A DNA stretch of 64,000 bases. Origin: Alphaproteobacteria bacterium (GTDB lineage Bacteria; Pseudomonadota; Alphaproteobacteria; CACIAM-22H2). The notes below the pieces were generated by a model that worked only from the letters and a program-made list of their open reading frames with translations, was not told the DNA's origin and did not search any database. The position numbers were made by a program, and so were the translations under genes. The stretch spans positions 310,001-374,000 of the forward strand of contig JAEULA010000008.1 in the NCBI GenBank assembly GCA_016793165.1. Direction: 5' to 3'. Position 1 is the stretch's first letter; each line of letters opens with the position of its first letter. Of this stretch, positions 1-10,347 are shown piece by piece.

Positions 1-364
1 CTTCCTCGAGCACAGCCGCATCGTCTGCTTCGGGGCGGGCAAGGGGCTGCCGAGCGCGGCGTCGAAGGTGTTCATCTCCTCGGCGGACTGGATGCCGCGC
101 AACCTCTCCTGGCGCGTCGAGACCCTGATTCCGGTCGAGAACCCGACCGTCCACGAGCAGGTTCAGGACCAGATCATGGTGGCGAACCTCAAGGACATGA
201 CGAACAGCTGGATCCTGCAGTCGGACGGGAGCTACGTGCGCCAACCCTTCCAAGCCGACAGCTTCAGCGCGCACAAGTTCTTCATGACGAACCCGAGCCT
301 CTCGGGGCGCGGCTCGGCGCTGCGCAAGGCCGGCGGCCGTCGCGGGCGCAACAAGGACAGCTGA
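1..364 (+). CDS. ppk: Polyphosphate kinase 1, C-terminal end (partial)
   Basis: Only the last ~120 codons are in the window; the 5' part lies upstream. The frame is open from base 2 and ends with TGA at 362-364. It encodes the PPK1 C-terminal domain, recognisable by [14 protein letters not shown] and RRVE-like (here WRVE) followed by PV.NP. PPK1 reversibly polymerises ATP gamma-phosphate into polyphosphate. The family places catalytic histidines further upstream, outside this window. The C-terminal tail is Arg/Gly/Lys-rich ([10 protein letters not shown]). It is followed after 14 bases by ppx, the usual polyphosphate synthesis/degradation pair, so the two are probably one operon. Confidence 0.93.
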   Translation, partial: FLEHSRIVCFGAGKGLPSAASKVFISSADWMPRNLSWRVETLIPVENPTVHEQVQDQIMVANLKDMTNSWILQSDGSYVRQPFQADSFSAHKFFMTNPSLSGRGSALRKAGGRRGRNKDS

Positions 365-378
365 CAGATCGACGCGGC

Positions 379-1875
379 ATGAACCGACGCTCCAAGACGG
401 ATCCGACCCGACCGCGCCCCGTCGGCGTCGTCGACATCGGGTCGAACTCCGTCCGCCTCGTGGTGTTCGACGCCGCGAAGCGCTCGCCGTGGCCGGTGTT
501 CAACGAGAAGGTCCTCTGCGGCCTGGGACGCGGGCTCCAGCGCACCGGAGAGCTGAACCCCGAGGGGGTGGCGTCGGCGCTGGAGAACCTGCAGCGCTTC
601 GCGCGGCTCGCCGAGGCGATGCATGTCGACGATCTCGCCTTCGTCGCCACGGCGGCCGTGCGCGACGCGCGTAGCGGGGCGATCTTCGTGCGCGAGGCGG
701 AGACGCGGATCGGCCGGCGCATCCGGATCCTGTCGGGCGCCGACGAGGCGCGCCTCTCGGCCATGGGCGTCGTCGCCGGCATTCCCGACGCCAACGGCAT
801 CGCAGGCGATCTCGGCGGCGGCAGTCTCGAGCTCGTACGGATCGACCGGGCCCGGGTCGGCGCACATGCCACGCTGCCCCTCGGTCCGCTCCGCCTGCGC
901 GACGTCGAAGGGCGCGGCCGCGCGCGCGAGGAGATCGATCGCTGCCTCGATGCGCTGGACTGGCTGCCCGAGGCGCGCGGCAAGCAGCTGTTCGCCGTCG
1001 GCGGCGCCTGGCGCTCGTTGGCGCGCGTGCACATGGCCCATGTCGGCTACCCGCTGCACGTGATCCACCACTACACGCTCAAGCGCGAGCGCGCCGAAGA
1101 GTTCTGCGAGCTCGTCGCCGGACTCAGCCGCGAATCGCTCGAGCGCGTCGGCGATGTTTCGCGCAAGCGCATCGACACGCTGCCGCTGGCGGCGCTGGTG
1201 CTGGCGCGCGTCCTGCGCCGGGCGCGCCCGTCGGAGCTCGTCTTCGCCGCGACCGGATTGCGCGAGGGCTGCGTCTACGACCAGCTGACTCCGGCGGAGC
1301 GCCGGCGCGATCCGCTGATCGCGGCCTGCACGGAGATCGCGCGCGCGAATGCGCGCTTCGCCGTCGACGGACAGGGGCTGATGGCGTGGATCGCGCCGCT
1401 GTTCAGGAAGTCGCCGCCGGCCGAGGCGCGACTGCGGCTCGCGGCGTGCGACCTTTCCGACATCGCCTGGCGCGAGCACCCCGATTACCGCGCCGAGATC
1501 GCGTTCCTGCGCACGTTGCGCATGCCGGTAACCGGCATCGACCATCCCGGCCGCGCCTTCGTGGCGCTGGCGATCCACACCCGCTACGAAGGTCGCGCCG
1601 ACGCGCCCGTGACGCGCCCCGCCTGGCAGCTGCTCGACGAGGAGTCGTTGCGCGCCGCGCACACGCTCGGTCTGGCGCTGCGGCTCGCCTACACGCTATC
1701 CGCCGGCGCGCCGGGAATCCTGGGCCAGGTCAAGCTCGCCCTGGATCGCACCCATCTCGATCTGCAAATGGGGCCGCGCGCCCGGCTGCTCGTCGCCGAG
1801 ACCGTCGAGCGGAGGCTCGAGGCGCTGGCGCGGAGCCTCGGGCGCAAGCCCCGCCTGCGCGTCCGCGCGGCCTGA
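379..1875 (+). CDS. ppx: Exopolyphosphatase / Ppx-GppA phosphatase family
   Basis: A 498-residue member of the ASKHA-fold Ppx/GppA family, which removes terminal phosphate from polyphosphate or the 5' phosphate from pppGpp. The N-terminal phosphate-1 motif DIGSNSVRLVVFD lies at about residues 14-26 and the glycine-rich phosphate-2 motif GDLGGGSLELV at about 142-152. The C-terminal half is the HD-like extension seen in long Ppx proteins. ATG 379 is 14 bases after ppk. Ppx rather than GppA is inferred from the neighbour. It converges with the minus-strand gene that starts at the next base (1876). Confidence 0.92.
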   Translation: MNRRSKTDPTRPRPVGVVDIGSNSVRLVVFDAAKRSPWPVFNEKVLCGLGRGLQRTGELNPEGVASALENLQRFARLAEAMHVDDLAFVATAAVRDARSGAIFVREAETRIGRRIRILSGADEARLSAMGVVAGIPDANGIAGDLGGGSLELVRIDRARVGAHATLPLGPLRLRDVEGRGRAREEIDRCLDALDWLPEARGKQLFAVGGAWRSLARVHMAHVGYPLHVIHHYTLKRERAEEFCELVAGLSRESLERVGDVSRKRIDTLPLAALVLARVLRRARPSELVFAATGLREGCVYDQLTPAERRRDPLIAACTEIARANARFAVDGQGLMAWIAPLFRKSPPAEARLRLAACDLSDIAWREHPDYRAEIAFLRTLRMPVTGIDHPGRAFVALAIHTRYEGRADAPVTRPAWQLLDEESLRAAHTLGLALRLAYTLSAGAPGILGQVKLALDRTHLDLQMGPRARLLVAETVERRLEALARSLGRKPRLRVRAA

Positions 1876-2631
1876 TCAGCCGACGTCGACCCGCCGCATC
1901 GCGGGCCAGTCGAACGCGAGGGCATCGCGGCTCGCGCGCGCCTCGTGGTCGAGCCGCAGGGTCGTGTCCGCGACGTTCGCCGCGATGAAGTCCGGCACCG
2001 TCGCGGCCAATCCGAGCTTCGCGATCATGGCGCCCTGCGCCGCGCGCTGATCGATCGCCTGAAGCGTGCGCCGCTCGGCGCCGATCGCGTCGACCGCACG
2101 GGCCGCGCCGTCGACGGCGAGCGCACCGAGGCGGCACACATAGGCGAAGGCGCGATCGAACCGCCCGCCGTCGAGGCGCGTGCCGTCGAGGCCGTGAAGT
2201 TCGACGTAGTCGTAGAACGTCCCGATCCCCTCGGTCGCGTGCATGCGATCCATCAGCTCGGGGCCGAGCCAGGTGATGGAGATCTCGACGCGCGTGCCGG
2301 GGACGCGCAGCAGCGTCGCGGCGACCGCGCCGTAGCCGGAGAGATGCGCGGAGTACACGACGTCGAGGTCGCTGACACGGACTCGCTCGACGGCGATCAC
2401 CGCCTGCGGCATGTCGGCGAACTTGCGCGCGAGCTGCGCGGGCGCGCGATTCGAGCCGATCGCGAGGACCGGATGGCGGCCGGCGCGATCGGCGTCGTCC
2501 AGCGCCGCGACGGGCTCCGCGCGACCGTTGCGGAACACGTAGTCGTGGGCCGGCGCCGGATAGGGATAGGTGAGGGCGCGCGTGACCGGGTCGAGGTCGC
2601 TCGGCGGAACGTAGAGCCCGCCGAGGGTCAT
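1876..2631 (-). CDS. Hypothetical protein, possibly gamma-glutamylcyclotransferase-like fold
   Basis: A 251-residue protein of unknown function. Its ATG at 2631 overlaps the rnd stop by four bases (ATGA), so it is translationally coupled to RNase D. The longer open frame upstream is only a shadow of rnd. The segment VLAIGSNRAPAQLARKFAD (about residues 53-71) resembles the YGSN/YGSL loop of gamma-glutamylcyclotransferase-like proteins, and the rest is a soluble alpha/beta pattern without signal peptide or membrane segment. The fold assignment is an inference from this one motif. It ends one base from ppx, which it meets head-on. Confidence 0.7.
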   Translation of the reverse strand: MTLGGLYVPPSDLDPVTRALTYPYPAPAHDYVFRNGRAEPVAALDDADRAGRHPVLAIGSNRAPAQLARKFADMPQAVIAVERVRVSDLDVVYSAHLSGYGAVAATLLRVPGTRVEISITWLGPELMDRMHATEGIGTFYDYVELHGLDGTRLDGGRFDRAFAYVCRLGALAVDGAARAVDAIGAERRTLQAIDQRAAQGAMIAKLGLAATVPDFIAANVADTTLRLDHEARASRDALAFDWPAMRRVDVG

Positions 2632-3797
2632 TTCGTCGCCGCCGGACCGGGAAGGTCGATCAGGCGCAGGCGCCGACCCTCCAGGCTCAGGCCGAGCCGC
2701 CCGCGCTTGAGGTCGACGGCCGACTGCCCGAACAGGTCGCGCCGCCAGCCCTTCAGGGCCGGCACGTCCGCCTGGTCGTCCGCGGCGATCAGCTCGAGGT
2801 CGCTCGTCGTGGCGACCAGCTTCTGGGCGACGCCCGCGCTCTCGCACTTCATCTTGAGCAGCACCTTCAGCAGTTCGACGATGGGGCCAAGTCCGCCGGG
2901 GATCTCGGGCGCCGCCTCGATCCGCGGGATCTCGCTGTCCGGCAGACGTTGGCCGCGCTCGATCGCCAGCATCAGCTCCTGACCCATCTTGCCCTCGGCG
3001 AATCCCTTCGACATGCCGCGCAGCCGCGACAGCTCCTCGAGATTGCGCGGGGGATGCGCGGCGATCTCGACCACGCTCTCGTCGCGGAGGATGCGATTGC
3101 GCGGGATGTCGCGCTTCTGCGCCTCGCGCTCGCGCCAGGCCGCGACCTCCTTGAGGACCGCGAGATAGCGCGGCTTGGCGTTGCGGGGCTTGAACCGCAT
3201 CCACGCGGTCTCGGGATCGAGGCGGTAGGTCGCCGGCTCCATCAGCGTCGCCATCTCCTCGCCGAGCCAGCCGGCACGGCCGGTAGCCGTGAGGCGGCGC
3301 GCGAGGGAACGGTAGATCTGCCGAAGATGGGTGACGTCGGCGAGCGCGTATTCGAGCTGGCGCTCGGCCAGCGGCCGCTGCGACCAGTCGGTGAAGCGCG
3401 CCGACTTGTCGATTCGCGCCTTGGCCAGCTGTGCGGCCAGCGTCTCGTAGCTGGCGGCGTCCCCGTAGCCGCAGACCATCGCCGCGACCTGGGTGTCGAA
3501 GAGCGGATGAGGGACAGCGCCGGTCATGTGGAAGAAGATCTCGAGATCCTGGCGCGCGGCGTGGAAGACCTTGAGCAATTGCGGGTCGTAGAGGAGGTCC
3601 AGCAGCGGCTTGAGGTCGATCCCCGGCGCCAGGGGGTCGATCGCATACGCCTCGTCGGGCCCGGCCACCTGGATCAGGCAGAGCTGCGGCCAGAAGGTCC
3701 GCTCGCGCATGAACTCGGTGTCGACGGTGATGAAATCGGCGCCGCGATTGCGGGCGCAGAATGCGGCGAGGGTTTCTGAATCGGCGATGATGGGCAT
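2628..3797 (-). CDS. rnd: Ribonuclease D
   Basis: A 389-residue DEDD-family 3'-5' exoribonuclease of tRNA 3' maturation. The Exo I motif FITVDTEF (D26, E28) is followed by [13 protein letters not shown]. Exo II ([14 protein letters not shown]) and the Exo III region ([13 protein letters not shown]) can be read further on. An HRDC domain follows at about residues 210-290 ([19 protein letters not shown]). Length is normal for the family. It is divergent from aspS (135 bases between starts) and overlaps the unknown downstream gene by four bases. Confidence 0.96.
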   Translation of the reverse strand: MPIIADSETLAAFCARNRGADFITVDTEFMRERTFWPQLCLIQVAGPDEAYAIDPLAPGIDLKPLLDLLYDPQLLKVFHAARQDLEIFFHMTGAVPHPLFDTQVAAMVCGYGDAASYETLAAQLAKARIDKSARFTDWSQRPLAERQLEYALADVTHLRQIYRSLARRLTATGRAGWLGEEMATLMEPATYRLDPETAWMRFKPRNAKPRYLAVLKEVAAWREREAQKRDIPRNRILRDESVVEIAAHPPRNLEELSRLRGMSKGFAEGKMGQELMLAIERGQRLPDSEIPRIEAAPEIPGGLGPIVELLKVLLKMKCESAGVAQKLVATTSDLELIAADDQADVPALKGWRRDLFGQSAVDLKRGRLGLSLEGRRLRLIDLPGPAATK

Positions 3798-3932
3798 GGG
3801 CGGTGCAGGGTTCTAACGGCGGACGGGCGGCTGCGCCAGTCTGGCGCGGCGCCTCCCCCGGGCGTGCGCTTGACACCCGGGACCCGAGCGTGTGGTCTTC
3901 GCCGCCATTTTTGCGGCGCAGGAGCCACGTCG

Positions 3933-5723
3933 ATGCACGCGTACCGGACCCATACCTGCAACCAGCTGCGCAAGGACCATGTCGGTCAGACGGTCCGTCT
4001 CTCGGGGTGGGTCCACCGCAAGCGGGACCACGGCAACCTCCTGTTCGTGGACCTGCGCGACCACTACGGCGTCACCCAGTGCGTGATCGACACCTCCAGC
4101 CCGATCTTCGCGCGGCTCGAGCAGGCCCGTCCGGAAAGCGTCGTGACGGTCACCGGGCCGGTGGTGGCGCGCTCGCCGGAGACGGTGAACGCCAAGCTCG
4201 GGACCGGGGAGATCGAGGTCCAGATCCGCGACTTCACGGTGCAGTCGGTGGCCGAGGTGCTGCCCTTCCAGGTCGCGCAGGACGGCGACTATCCGGAGGA
4301 CATGCGCCTCAAGTACCGCTTCCTCGACCTGCGGACCGATCGCCTGCACGCGAACATCGTGCTGCGATCCCGGGTCATCGCCTCGATCCGGCGGCGGATG
4401 ATCGAGCAGGGGTTCATGGAGTTCCAGACCCCGATCCTGACCTCGTCCTCGCCCGAGGGCGCGCGCGACTTCCTGGTCCCGTCGCGCATGCATCCGGGGA
4501 AGTTCTATGCGCTGCCGCAGGCGCCGCAGCAGTTCAAGCAGCTGCTGATGGTCTCCGGCTTCGACCGCTATTTCCAGATCGCGCCGTGCTTCCGCGACGA
4601 GGACGCCCGCGCGGACCGCAGCCCCGGCGAGTTCTACCAGCTCGACTTCGAGATGAGCTTCGTCACCCAGGACGACGTCTTCGCGGCGATCGAGCCGGTG
4701 CTCGCGGGCGTCTTCGAGGAGTTCAGCCGCGGCCGGACCGTGACGAAGGCGCCGTTCCCGCGCATCCCCTACGACGAGGCGATGCTCAAGTACGGCGTCG
4801 ACAAGCCGGACCTGCGCAACCCGCTGGTGATCGCGGATGTCGGCGAGGTGTTCGCGGGTTCGGACTTCTCCGTGTTCGCCAAGATCGTCGCCGGCGGCGG
4901 CGCCGTCCGCGCGATTCCCGCGCCGAAGACCGCCGAGAAGCCGCGCAGCTTCTTCGACAAGATGAACGCCTGGGCGCAGGAGCAGGGCGCCCCCGGCCTC
5001 GGCTACATCGTGTTCGACGCCGGCTCGGCGAAGGGACCGATCGCCAAGTTCCTCGACGCCGATCGGATGGCGAAGCTCAAGGCGCTCGCCGGCGTGGGCG
5101 ACGGCGACGCGGTGTTCTTCGCGGCCGATCGCAAGCCCGCCGCGGCAGCCAAGCTCGCGGGCGCCGCGCGCAAGCGGCTCGGCGACGAGCTCGACCTCGT
5201 GGAGAAGAACGCCTTCCGCTTCTGCTGGATCGTCGACTTCCCCATGTACGAGCTCAACGAGGACACCGGCCGGATCGAGTTCAGCCACAACCCGTTCTCG
5301 ATGCCGCAGGGCGGTCTGGAGGCGCTCGAGACCAGGGATCCGCTGACCATCAAGGCGTTCCAGTACGACATCGTGTGCAACGGCGTGGAGCTGAGCTCGG
5401 GCGCGATCCGCAACCACCTGCCCGAGATCATGTACAAGGCCTTCGCGATCGCCGGCTACGGCAAGGACGAGGTCGAGAGCCGGTTCGGCGGCATGCTCAA
5501 TGCGTTCAAGTTCGGCGCGCCGCCGCATGGCGGCTCGGCCCCCGGCATCGACCGCATCGTGATGCTGCTCGCGGACGAGCCGAACATCCGCGAGATCGTG
5601 GCCTTCCCGATGAACCAGCAGGCTGTCGACCTGCTGATGCAGGCGCCGAACCAGGTCGACGCCGCACGGCTCAAGGAGCTGCATATCCGGCTCGACCTGC
5701 CGGCGGAGAAGAAGAAGGGCTGA
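3933..5723 (+). CDS. aspS: Aspartyl-tRNA synthetase, non-discriminating type (Asp/Asn)
   Basis: A 596-residue bacterial-type class IIb synthetase. ATG 3933 is chosen because AGGAG at 3920-3924 sits 8 bases upstream and [12 protein letters not shown] is the conserved N-terminus. The longer frame from 3864 starts in non-conserved sequence. Visible parts are the OB-fold anticodon domain ([11 protein letters not shown]), the [10 protein letters not shown] class II motif 2, the GAD insert and the motif 3 region [13 protein letters not shown]. His33 in the KRDHG loop is the residue type found in non-discriminating AspRS, where discriminating enzymes such as E. coli carry Leu (RRRDLG). With gatCAB in the same window this suggests it also makes Asp-tRNA(Asn). 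A TTGACA at 3870-3875 is a possible -35 box. Confidence 0.96.
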   Translation: MHAYRTHTCNQLRKDHVGQTVRLSGWVHRKRDHGNLLFVDLRDHYGVTQCVIDTSSPIFARLEQARPESVVTVTGPVVARSPETVNAKLGTGEIEVQIRDFTVQSVAEVLPFQVAQDGDYPEDMRLKYRFLDLRTDRLHANIVLRSRVIASIRRRMIEQGFMEFQTPILTSSSPEGARDFLVPSRMHPGKFYALPQAPQQFKQLLMVSGFDRYFQIAPCFRDEDARADRSPGEFYQLDFEMSFVTQDDVFAAIEPVLAGVFEEFSRGRTVTKAPFPRIPYDEAMLKYGVDKPDLRNPLVIADVGEVFAGSDFSVFAKIVAGGGAVRAIPAPKTAEKPRSFFDKMNAWAQEQGAPGLGYIVFDAGSAKGPIAKFLDADRMAKLKALAGVGDGDAVFFAADRKPAAAAKLAGAARKRLGDELDLVEKNAFRFCWIVDFPMYELNEDTGRIEFSHNPFSMPQGGLEALETRDPLTIKAFQYDIVCNGVELSSGAIRNHLPEIMYKAFAIAGYGKDEVESRFGGMLNAFKFGAPPHGGSAPGIDRIVMLLADEPNIREIVAFPMNQQAVDLLMQAPNQVDAARLKELHIRLDLPAEKKKG

Positions 5724-5735
5724 GCGTCGCGGCGC

Positions 5736-6185
5736 TCAGCGGCGATCGGCGGGCGACGCCACGACGCGCGCCCGCTCGATCAGCCCCTGCTCGTTGAACT
5801 CGCGCTCCAGGGCCAGGACTGTGCCGGCCGGATGGTCGGCGAGGCTGCGGGCGAACTCGATCTCCTCGGCCGCGGCCTCGATCGCCGCCTGCGGCGAGGG
5901 GACGGACCAGTGCTCCATGAGATGCGCGGCGAGCCGGCGCAGCACCTGCTCCAGGACGTCGAGGGTCGCCGGCACGACGACCACGCGGAGTGCCGGTGCG
6001 AAGCTTTCGAGCCCATACCAGGTCGCCTGGAACAACCGGCGCTCCCGCCCCATCAGCGTGGCGGGATCGCGATGGGCGAAGCGGAAGGCGCCGGTGACGG
6101 CCCATTCGCCTGCGGCGGCCGGAGGCGGGCCCTGCCAGCGTTCGTGCCGCAGCGCGGTCATGGTCTGGATGAACGGTATGGTCAT
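5736..6185 (-). CDS. Small alphaproteobacterial protein of unknown function (possibly DUF6505)
   Basis: A 149-residue soluble protein with no signal peptide or membrane segment. The N-terminal part has GEWAVTGAFRF, then a GLESF segment, a beta strand (LRVVVVPA) and helices. This pattern recalls a small uncharacterised alphaproteobacterial family I believe is DUF6505; that naming is from memory and unsure. ATG 6185 is the first start, and a second Met at residue 9 is an alternative because the ribosome binding site is weak. It is convergent with aspS (12-base gap) and divergent from eipB. Confidence 0.65.
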   Translation of the reverse strand: MTIPFIQTMTALRHERWQGPPPAAAGEWAVTGAFRFAHRDPATLMGRERRLFQATWYGLESFAPALRVVVVPATLDVLEQVLRRLAAHLMEHWSVPSPQAAIEAAAEEIEFARSLADHPAGTVLALEREFNEQGLIERARVVASPADRR

Positions 6186-6285
6186 CGTCGTCCGCTCTTC
6201 TATCTCGTCTCTCGGACCGCCGGCGACCGTGACATAATCGTCGGCATTCGCCGTCGCGCGGTCGCGGCGGGCAACGGAGCGCGTG

Positions 6286-7098
6286 ATGCTCGATCGTCTG
6301 GTTCTCCTCGTGGTCGCCGTCCTCGGCCTGACGATGCCGGCCGCCTTGTCCGCAGAGGCGCGCCTCGCGTCGCACCGGGCGGTCTATGTGCTGACCCTCG
6401 GGACCGCCAAGGCCAACGGCGTCGCCGCCGTCGAAGGCGCGATGAGCCTCGACTGGCAGGAGACCTGCGACGGGTGGACCATGGCGCAGCGCATGCGCTT
6501 CCAGCTGTTCGACTCGGACGGCGAGTCGATCGACAACGACATCACCTTCTCGAGCTGGGAATCGCGTGACGGCCTGAGCTACCGCTTCACCATGCGCACC
6601 TTGCGCAACGGCGAGGTCGCCGACGAGCTCCGCGGCCGGGCAACGCTCGACGGACGCGGAAAGGGCGGCAAGGCGGTCTTCACGCTGCCCGAGAACGAGA
6701 TCCTCGAGCTGCCGCCCGGGACCCTGTTTCCGACCGAGCACACGCTCGAGCTCATCGACGGCGCGAAGGCCGGTCGGCGCACCCTCACGCGGCCGGTCTT
6801 CGACGGCGCGTCGGTCGAGGGCGCGATGGAGGTGAATGCGGTCATCGCCGCGGTCGCCGCGGCGGAGGCCGCCGTGCCCGGTGCCGGCAAGGCCGCCGAG
6901 CTGGTCAACGGCCCGTCCTGGCGGGTCCGGATGGCGTTCTTCCGCATGGACGATCAGCGCGGCAGCGAGCCGGAATACGAGACGACGCTGCGCGTGTTCG
7001 GCAACGGCGTCGGCACCGACTTCCTGTTCGACTACCAGGAATTCTCGATCAAGGCGCGGCTGGAGCGCCTCGAGATGGTGCCGCCGCCGCGCTGCTGA
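6286..7098 (+). CDS. eipB: EipB family periplasmic envelope-integrity protein (DUF1849)
   Basis: A 270-residue exported protein matching the EipB/DUF1849 family, a periplasmic beta-spiral protein needed for envelope integrity in Brucella. A signal peptide covers about residues 1-24 (hydrophobic LVLLVVAVLGLTMPAALSA, cleavage after SAEA). Blocks such as HRAVYVLTL, SLDWQETCDGW and LPPGTLFPTEHT are typical. The two cysteines, in ETCDGW and at the very C-terminus (PPPRC), match the conserved disulfide pair of the family. ATG 6286 has GGAG at 6276-6279 six bases upstream; GTG 6283 is an alternative. Convergent with the ROK kinase. Confidence 0.9.
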   Translation: MLDRLVLLVVAVLGLTMPAALSAEARLASHRAVYVLTLGTAKANGVAAVEGAMSLDWQETCDGWTMAQRMRFQLFDSDGESIDNDITFSSWESRDGLSYRFTMRTLRNGEVADELRGRATLDGRGKGGKAVFTLPENEILELPPGTLFPTEHTLELIDGAKAGRRTLTRPVFDGASVEGAMEVNAVIAAVAAAEAAVPGAGKAAELVNGPSWRVRMAFFRMDDQRGSEPEYETTLRVFGNGVGTDFLFDYQEFSIKARLERLEMVPPPRC

Positions 7099-7105
7099 TC
7101 CGGCT

Positions 7106-8026
7106 TCACGCGGGCACCGGCCAGAGCCAGGCGGCACCGCGCACACCGCTGGAATCGCCGTGCACCGGCGGGGCGAGCCGGGTGTCGACGCGGTCGGTCA
7201 GCACCCATTTCGGCCAGATCTCCGGCACGCGGCGGTAGATCGCCTTGAGATTCGACATGCCGCCGCCGAGCACGACGACCTCTGGGTCGAAGATGTTGAT
7301 GACGGTCGCCAGCGCGCGCGCCAGACGCTCCACGTATCGCTCGACGCTGGCTTGCGCGGCCGGATCGCCGGCCTCGGCCGCGGCGGCGATCGCGGGCCCC
7401 GTCAGCCGCTGCCCGGTATGCGCGAGATGGTCCGCGGCGAAGCCGGGGCCCGACAGGAAGGTCTCGATGCAGCCGCTCTTGCCGCAGTAGCACGCTCGCC
7501 CGGGGCGCTCGTCGTCGGTCGGCCAAGGCAGGGGATTGTGGCCCCATTCGCCGGCGATGCTGTTCGGGCCACCGATCAATTTGCCCTCGAACACCAGGCC
7601 GCCTCCGACCCCGGTTCCCAGGATCACGCCGAAGACGCTGCGGGCGCCGCGGCCGGCGCCGTCCATCGCCTCTGACAGCGCGAAGCAGTCCGCGTCGTTC
7701 GCCATTCGCACGGGACGTCCGAGCTCGGCCGCCAGATCGCGATCCAGCGGGTGGTCGATCAGTTCCGTCGTGTTGGCGTTCTTCACTCGGCCGGTCGCCG
7801 GCGAAATCGTCCCGGGGATCCCGATACCGATGCTGCCGCCGGCCCCGACCTCGGCCTCGACCGAGCGCACGAGCCCGGCGATCGCCTCGACGATCGCCCG
7901 GTAGTCGCCCCGCGGCGTGTCGCGGCGTCGGCGGATCATCTCCCGGCCATCGGGTCCCAGCGCGATGACTTCCATCTTGGTGCCCCCGAGGTCGACCCCC
8001 AGGCGAAGAGCAGCGTCCGATTTCAT
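7106..8026 (-). CDS. ROK family sugar kinase
   Basis: A 306-residue ATP-dependent sugar kinase of the ROK family. The N-terminal phosphate-binding motif LGVDLGGTKME is at about residues 9-19. A second nucleotide motif follows (GVILGTGVGGGLV), with the ROK zinc motif CYCGKSGCIE at about 175-184. EWGHNPLPW before it includes the conserved His of the sugar/zinc site. The substrate is not certain: fructose, glucose, mannose and N-acetylglucosamine kinases share this layout, and no sugar-pathway neighbour decides it. It stands alone between convergent eipB and divergent divK. Confidence 0.9.
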   Translation of the reverse strand: MKSDAALRLGVDLGGTKMEVIALGPDGREMIRRRRDTPRGDYRAIVEAIAGLVRSVEAEVGAGGSIGIGIPGTISPATGRVKNANTTELIDHPLDRDLAAELGRPVRMANDADCFALSEAMDGAGRGARSVFGVILGTGVGGGLVFEGKLIGGPNSIAGEWGHNPLPWPTDDERPGRACYCGKSGCIETFLSGPGFAADHLAHTGQRLTGPAIAAAAEAGDPAAQASVERYVERLARALATVINIFDPEVVVLGGGMSNLKAIYRRVPEIWPKWVLTDRVDTRLAPPVHGDSSGVRGAAWLWPVPA

Positions 8027-8170
8027 GTTTCCCTTCGGCGGTTACCAATTCTTAAGGAAATATGGGCGAAAACCGTGGGGTAGAGGTTAAGCGGTTGAGA
8101 CACGCTCCTGAATTGCGTTTACGCTTCAGGCCACGTCGATCAACAGCCTTGATTCGTCCGGGTGAACCTG

Positions 8171-8536
8171 ATGTCGAAGACCGTGCTGATCGTTGAGGAC
8201 AACGACCTCAACATGAAGCTTTTTCACGACCTGCTCGAGGCGCACGGCTATGGCACCTTGCAGACCAAGGACGGGCTCGAGGCGATGAAGCTGGCTCGCG
8301 AGCATCGGCCGGACCTGATCCTGATGGACATCCAGCTGCCGGAGATCTCGGGCCTCGAAGTCACGAAGTGGCTGAAGGAGGACCCCGAGCTCCGAGTGAT
8401 CCCGATCATTGCCGTGACGGCTTTCGCGATGAAGGGTGACGAGGAGAAGATCCGCCAGGGCGGCTGCGAGGCGTACATCGCCAAGCCGATCTCGGTGACG
8501 AAGTTCCTCGAGACGGTCGAGCGGTTCTTGAACTAG
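8171..8536 (+). CDS. divK: Single-domain response regulator DivK
   Basis: A 121-residue stand-alone receiver domain. Acidic pocket E9/D10, phospho-acceptor D53 (LILMDIQLP), the conserved Thr region ([15 protein letters not shown]) and Lys ([11 protein letters not shown]) are all present. D53 and the length match Caulobacter DivK, which is phosphorylated by DivJ, dephosphorylated by PleC and controls the CckA-CtrA pathway. ATG 8171 gives the typical [11 protein letters not shown] start; a GTG at 8162 is in frame. pleD follows 24 bases downstream, the conserved divK-pleD order. Confidence 0.95.
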   Translation: MSKTVLIVEDNDLNMKLFHDLLEAHGYGTLQTKDGLEAMKLAREHRPDLILMDIQLPEISGLEVTKWLKEDPELRVIPIIAVTAFAMKGDEEKIRQGGCEAYIAKPISVTKFLETVERFLN

Positions 8537-8560
8537 TTCCCGGCAGGGGTCTGCTCCGAC

Positions 8561-9967
<1,407 letters not shown>

Positions 9968-10030
9968 CGGCTCGCCGGCCGCATCGCTGGTCTCGGGAGC
10001 GTCCCCGGCCCCCTACAACTCCGGAATGCA

Positions 10031-10060
10031 AAACGGCGGCACCTTGCGGAGCCGCCGTTT
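10031..10060. terminator. Bidirectional intrinsic terminator between pleD and rpmG
   Basis: A perfect 10-bp stem (AAACGGCGGC / GCCGCCGTTT) around a 10-base loop lies between two convergent genes. The A-rich 5' edge and T-rich 3' edge allow it to work on either strand; the minus strand, ending in TTTTGC, has the better U tract and so suits rpmG best. Confidence 0.75.
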
Positions 10061-10098
10061 CGCTTGAGGCCGTCGCGGCCCCTTCGGGCCCGATCGGG

Positions 10099-10266
10099 CT
10101 ACTTGATCTTCGATTCCTTGAAGTCGACGTGCTTGCGCGCGACGGGATCGAACTTCTTCAAGGTGAGCTTCTCGGTCGTCTTCTTCGGATTCTTCGCGGT
10201 GACGTAGAAGAACCCGGTATCGGCGGTGCTCACCATCTTGATGAGCGTCTGCTTGGATTTAGCCAT
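10099..10266 (-). CDS. rpmG: 50S ribosomal protein L33
   Basis: A 55-residue L33. ATG 10266 gives the conserved [18 protein letters not shown] start; the longer open frame to 10332 runs through the promoter and is not real. The [19 protein letters not shown] stretch is the family core. It lacks the CxxC zinc pairs, so it is the zinc-free form. A clear sigma70-type promoter lies just upstream (10305-10332) and a hairpin terminator downstream, so it is probably a monocistronic unit. Confidence 0.97.
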   Translation of the reverse strand: MAKSKQTLIKMVSTADTGFFYVTAKNPKKTTEKLTLKKFDPVARKHVDFKESKIK

Positions 10267-10304
10267 GGCGGCCTCGGATCGGTTCGGGACGGTATTGGCG
10301 CCGG

Positions 10305-10332
10305 AACATACAAGCCGGCCCCCCGCTGTCAA
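10305..10332 (-). promoter_or_regulatory. Promoter of rpmG (sigma70-like)
   Basis: Read on the minus strand: consensus -35 TTGACA (10327-10332), a 16-base spacer and -10 TATGTT (10305-10310). Transcription would start about 30 bases before the rpmG ATG at 10266. The agreement with consensus stands out in this GC-rich sequence. Confidence 0.7.
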
Positions 10333-10347
10333 GCGACCGGGCGTCGG

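Noticed and set aside
3803..5797. Long open frames on both strands over aspS (3803-5797 plus, 3813-5684 minus)
   Set aside because: They overlap a full aspS with all class II motifs; codon composition is that of a shifted frame.
8041..8110. Possible CtrA box before divK (TTAC...TTAA and TTAAGCGG)
   Set aside because: The half-site spacing is six, not seven, and the second candidate lacks its partner half-site.
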